From Luminiphilus sp. (GTDB taxonomy: Bacteria; Pseudomonadota; Gammaproteobacteria; Pseudomonadales; Halieaceae), in the NCBI GenBank assembly GCA_024638905.1, contig JAHEJH010000077.1:1-8872 (forward strand): a stretch of 8,872 nucleotides of DNA. The letters run 5' to 3'. The notes under the pieces were generated by a model, which was given only the letters and a program-made list of their open reading frames with translations, ran no database searches and had not been told where the DNA came from. Both the position numbers and the translations under genes were made by a program. This document shows, piece after piece, positions 6,421-8,872 of this stretch. Position 1 is the stretch's first letter. Every line of letters starts with the position of its first letter.

Positions 6421-6798
6421 TTACTGCGGACCAATCTGGCAGAAACATAGCTTGTTACCGTCCGGGTCGCGCACATAAGCACCATAGAAAAAGCCCGGCA
6501 TACGCTCTCCGGGTGGGCCGTCACAAGTCGCACCCAGCTCGATGGCTTTCTCGTACATGGCGTCACACTCTGCAGGACCGCCTGCACGGATAGCGACCAT
6601 TGTGCCGTTACCTGCGCTCGGTTCGCCCTCGTCGTAGGGGATGCACACCGCCAGCATGGGATTGGTCACGTCATGGCCGTAAAGCGCAATCCGCTCATTG
6701 CCCAGCACATACTGCGCGCCGATCACAGCTAACAGCGGCTCATAAAAGGATTTTGCCCGCTCGAAATCTGAAACGCCAAGGGTCGTATAGGCAAGCAT
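6421..6798 (-). CDS. VOC (glyoxalase/bleomycin-resistance-fold) superfamily protein
   Basis: A 125-residue cytoplasmic protein with the paired beta-alpha-beta-beta-beta fold of the vicinal oxygen chelate superfamily. The first module is YTTLGVSDFERAKSFYEPLLAVIGAQ...ERIALYG; the second is GTMVAIRAGGPAECDAMYEKAIELGATCDGPPGER...FFYGAYVRDPDGNKLCFCQ. This pattern fits the uncharacterised small single-domain subgroup often labelled glyoxalase-like. The usual metal-binding His in the first strand is Thr (YTTLGV), and the usual Glu after DPDGN is replaced (NKLCF), so classic metal-dependent glyoxalase I activity is doubtful. The start is well supported: GAGGAG lies 6 bases before ATG 6798. Substrate unknown. 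It is divergent from the SLC13 permease and upstream of the DUF481 gene on the same strand. Confidence 0.87.
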   Translation of the reverse strand: MLAYTTLGVSDFERAKSFYEPLLAVIGAQYVLGNERIALYGHDVTNPMLAVCIPYDEGEPSAGNGTMVAIRAGGPAECDAMYEKAIELGATCDGPPGERMPGFFYGAYVRDPDGNKLCFCQIGPQ

Positions 6799-6976
6799 CT
6801 GTTACTCCTCAGTTGGTTTGAAAAAATAGTTGTTGGCCGACGCCACGCGGCAAATCGCTCCCGTCCATATGGGGATAAAGCTTATCGGCGAAGCAGGAGG
6901 ATAACCAGATTTCGGGGTTTTTGTGTCATCTAAAGAGCGCGTATTCTGTTCGCTGGATCTGCATGCGACAAAATCT
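6799..6976. other. Divergent intergenic region between VOC and SLC13 genes
   Basis: This 178-bp gap should contain promoters for both directions. On the minus strand a poor candidate is TTGCCG with TATTTT at a 19-nt spacing; on the plus strand no pair was convincing. A perfect 8-bp palindrome CCATATGG lies at 6865-6872, which could be an operator half-site core or chance. GCAGGAGG at 6893-6900 looks like a ribosome site but is about 22 bases from the in-frame GTG at 6923 and farther from ATG 6977. Confidence 0.4.
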
Positions 6977-8698
6977 ATGGAGTCATTGCTGATTGCCCTC
7001 ATTGTGGCGACCCTGATCATTGCCCTGATCTTCAGTCGTCTCGCCCCCGCGCTTTTGTTCACGGTGGCGATGGCTGCCTGTGTCTTGGTGGGGGCGATCG
7101 ATATGAAAGCGGTGATGGGCAAAGCCACCAACGAGGGGCTGGTGACGCTATTGCTCTTGCTGATGGTATCGGTAGGTCTCGAGCGCTTGCCGTGGTTGCT
7201 GGCGATTTCCAGTCGAGCGGTGAAAGGCTCTCTGCCTCGGACTCTGCTGAGTCTCTCGGGTATGACGATGCTGTTTTCCGCCTTTGTGAACAATACGGCG
7301 GTTGTCGCGACCCTCGCCGGCACGCTCCGTAAAAACCCTCACCACGCCGCCAGCCAGATTTTATTGCCCATCTCCTACGCCGCCATCCTGGGTGGCACGC
7401 TGACACTGATCGGGACATCGACCAACCTGATTGTGAGCAGTTTTCTTGAGGACATTACAGGGGAGGGCATTCCCTTCTTTGCATTTCTTCCGGTCGCCTT
7501 GCCAGCGGCGCTGGCGGGACTGGTAGCAATGCTAGTGATGTCCAGAGTGTTGCCCTCGGCAGACAGGGACAATGCACAGGTCAACGAGTTTCTGGTAGAA
7601 ATGGTGGTGGCGGATGATTCCCGCATGATCGGAAAATCGGTCAAAGACAACGGACTCCGCGATCTTGGCGAGCTGTTTTTGGTGGAGATTGCGCGTGAGG
7701 GGCGGTTGCTCACCCCGGTTTCACCCGATGAGCTGCTAGAGGCGGGTGACCGACTGATTTTTTCCGGCGATGTTTCAAAGGTGGGCATTCTTGAGCGTTT
7801 CCACGGGCTGCGTTCGTTTGCCATCGATGAGGGCCTGCTCGGCACGAATCTCACCGAGGTTGTGCTGTTACCGGGGTCGGTGGTGAGCGGGCGCTCGATC
7901 AAAGAGAGCGAGTTTCGCTCCCGCTTCGACGCCGCGGTAGTGGGCGTGCACCGCGACGGTGAACGCTTGTCGGGACAGTTGGGCAATATCGTGCTGCGCG
8001 GTGGTGATTCCTTGATGCTCGCCGTGGGGCCCGATTTTCAGAAGCGCAGTAACCTGAGTCGTAATTTCTTGGTGGTTGACAGCAGTGTTGCCAGCAACAG
8101 CCTCTCTAGCGGCAAAAGCCTGACGGTCGCTGCGGCCATGGTTGGCGCCGTGACGGCCTCGGTCATGGGTTGGGTGCCGCTGGCAACAGGCCTGATGTTT
8201 TTGCTTTTACTGATGCTGGCGATGAAATTGTTCAGCACGGCTGAGTTGCGGCGTCGCTTCCCCTTCGAAATGTGGTTGATTGTGTCGTCTGCGCTGGCCA
8301 TCAGCCAGGCGGTCATGGATTCCGGGCTCATGGGGCATGCAATGACTTTCCTCGGCCCGCTGATTGGCAGCGTGCCACCGATAGCGATGTTGATTTTGGT
8401 CTACCTCCTTACACTGGCGATGACCGAACTCATTACCAACAATGCGGCGGCGGCCCTGATGTTCCCATTGGGCTACACATTGGCGCTCACCGCGGGGCTC
8501 GATCCCATGGCATTTGTCATGGCGGTCGCGTTGGGTGGCAGCGCCTCATTTCTTACGCCCTATGGCTACACCACTAACCTGATGGTGCAGAACCTTGGCG
8601 GCTACACCCGTGCGGATTACCTGCGCTTTGGCTGGCTGGTATCGCTTTCGTATTCGACTGTGGTGCTGGCGCTGTTGCCGCGCGTTTTTCCCTTCTAA
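6977..8698 (+). CDS. SLC13/DASS-family permease with two RCK_C (TrkA-C) domains
   Basis: A 573-residue inner-membrane transporter of the divalent anion:Na+ symporter/ArsB-NhaD superfamily. Substrate cannot be read from sequence; sulfate, dicarboxylates and similar anions are typical of relatives. Membrane helices occupy about 2-200, with the first signature hairpin FVNNTAVVA (N105-N106-T107) and GTSTNLIVS (146-154). Two RCK_C-type soluble domains follow at roughly 205-272 (MIGKSVKDNGLRDLGELFLVEI, ending ELLEAGDRLIFSG) and 292-354 (VSGRSIKESEFRSRFDAAVVGV, ending GGDSLMLAVG). The second membrane half has the matching motif ELITNNAAAALMFPL (about 484-498) and FLTPYGYTTNLMV (about 524-536), so the inverted-repeat binding site appears complete. 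ATG 6977 is chosen because the first helix begins immediately after it; an in-frame GTG at 6923 would add 18 mainly polar residues. Neither has a well-spaced ribosome site. The gene stands alone, divergent from the VOC gene. Confidence 0.9.
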   Translation: MESLLIALIVATLIIALIFSRLAPALLFTVAMAACVLVGAIDMKAVMGKATNEGLVTLLLLLMVSVGLERLPWLLAISSRAVKGSLPRTLLSLSGMTMLFSAFVNNTAVVATLAGTLRKNPHHAASQILLPISYAAILGGTLTLIGTSTNLIVSSFLEDITGEGIPFFAFLPVALPAALAGLVAMLVMSRVLPSADRDNAQVNEFLVEMVVADDSRMIGKSVKDNGLRDLGELFLVEIAREGRLLTPVSPDELLEAGDRLIFSGDVSKVGILERFHGLRSFAIDEGLLGTNLTEVVLLPGSVVSGRSIKESEFRSRFDAAVVGVHRDGERLSGQLGNIVLRGGDSLMLAVGPDFQKRSNLSRNFLVVDSSVASNSLSSGKSLTVAAAMVGAVTASVMGWVPLATGLMFLLLLMLAMKLFSTAELRRRFPFEMWLIVSSALAISQAVMDSGLMGHAMTFLGPLIGSVPPIAMLILVYLLTLAMTELITNNAAAALMFPLGYTLALTAGLDPMAFVMAVALGGSASFLTPYGYTTNLMVQNLGGYTRADYLRFGWLVSLSYSTVVLALLPRVFPF

Positions 8699-8700
8699 AC

Positions 8701-8744
8701 GTGCTGTGGCCGCGCAGGCCCATGAGCACATGTCATGCCATGAC
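8701..8744 (+). terminator. Hairpin cluster after the SLC13 gene, possible terminator
   Basis: Immediately after the permease stop, GTGCT (8701-8705) pairs with AGCAC (8725-8729), enclosing GGCC (8708-8711) paired with GGCC (8717-8720). A second hairpin GTCAT/ATGAC (8732-8744, 3-nt loop) follows directly. There is no T run, so this is not a standard intrinsic terminator; it could protect the 3' end or act with Rho. Confidence 0.35.
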
Positions 8745-8790
8745 TAGGTCCAGCGCTTTAAGTGGTTGCAACGCCGTGCAAGCGCCCCGT

Positions 8791-8818
8791 TTGCGGTAAC
8801 GTGCAAATCACTGATAAT
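8791..8818 (+). promoter_or_regulatory. Candidate sigma70 promoter for the right-edge gene
   Basis: TTGCGG (8791-8796), a 16-nt spacer and GATAAT (8813-8818, five of six consensus bases) form a reasonable promoter. Transcription would start near 8825, giving a short leader of about 14 nt before ATG 8839. Confidence 0.5.
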
Positions 8819-8838
8819 TGGTCCATGAAGAGGTGGGC

Positions 8839-8872
8839 ATGCTAAAGATCAACGACTATCTGACCCCGGCTG
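8839..8872 (+). CDS. Start of an unidentified gene (partial, runs off right edge)
   Basis: Only 11 codons are visible: MLKINDYLTPA. The start is supported by AGAGGTGG at 8829-8836 just upstream and by a promoter-like sequence at 8791-8818. An ATG at 8825 in another frame reaches a stop after six codons. The fragment is too short to assign to a family. Confidence 0.6.
   Translation, partial: MLKINDYLTPA

Noticed and set aside
6366..6587. 74-codon N-terminal extension of the DUF481 frame
   Set aside because: It would overlap the end of the VOC gene, while ATG 6365 has an optimal GGAGG site and begins a signal peptide.
6923..6976. GTG start for the SLC13 permease
   Set aside because: The added 18 residues are mostly polar and non-family-like, and the GGAGG at about 6897 is too far upstream; not fully excluded.
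7375..7986. 203-codon minus-strand open frame, Ser/Arg-rich
   Set aside because: Antisense shadow of the SLC13 permease; low-complexity composition typical of out-of-frame translation.
1..8872. CRISPR array, insertion sequence, tRNA, phage or defence genes
   Set aside because: No regularly spaced repeats, transposase-like frames, tRNA-like cloverleaf or defence-domain motifs were seen on either strand.

Overview
The window looks like an ordinary chromosomal stretch of a free-living Gram-negative gammaproteobacterium. It has moderately high GC, two outer-membrane beta-barrel proteins, a cobalamin-riboswitch-controlled TonB-dependent receptor, and a DAHP synthase of the enterobacterial AroF/G/H type. 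A marine lineage such as Halieaceae/OM60 is a guess from overall protein flavour and was not tested. No mobile element, CRISPR array, tRNA or rRNA was seen, and no clear sign of horizontal transfer.

Layout, left to right. (1) A BtuB-like TonB-dependent receptor on the minus strand is cut by the left edge. It is preceded by a long leader with a clear cobalamin riboswitch and a sigma70-like promoter. (2) Divergent from it on the plus strand is a DUF501 gene, followed by a candidate terminator. (3) Next is a plus-strand pair: a DAHP synthase (first step of the shikimate pathway) and, 4 bp after its stop, an MscS-family mechanosensitive channel with a large periplasmic domain. (4) Converging on these is a minus-strand pair: a VOC-superfamily protein, then a DUF481 outer-membrane beta-barrel protein. 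(5) A divergent plus-strand SLC13/DASS-type permease carries two RCK_C (TrkA-C) domains. (6) At the right edge a plausible promoter and a strong ribosome binding site precede the first 11 codons of an unidentified gene.

Functionally the clearest logic is vitamin B12 uptake. The riboswitch would sense cobalamin and shut down the receptor that imports it. The leader holds a possible Shine-Dalgarno-sequestering helix, which bears on where the receptor starts. The remaining genes are metabolic, transport and envelope functions with no obvious common pathway. I found no convincing previously undescribed system. The points most worth a second look are the riboswitch leader and extended receptor N-terminus, an acidic calcium-type loop in the receptor, the DAHP synthase-MscS pairing, the cysteine-bearing insertions in the DUF481 barrel, and the VOC protein that lacks canonical metal ligands.
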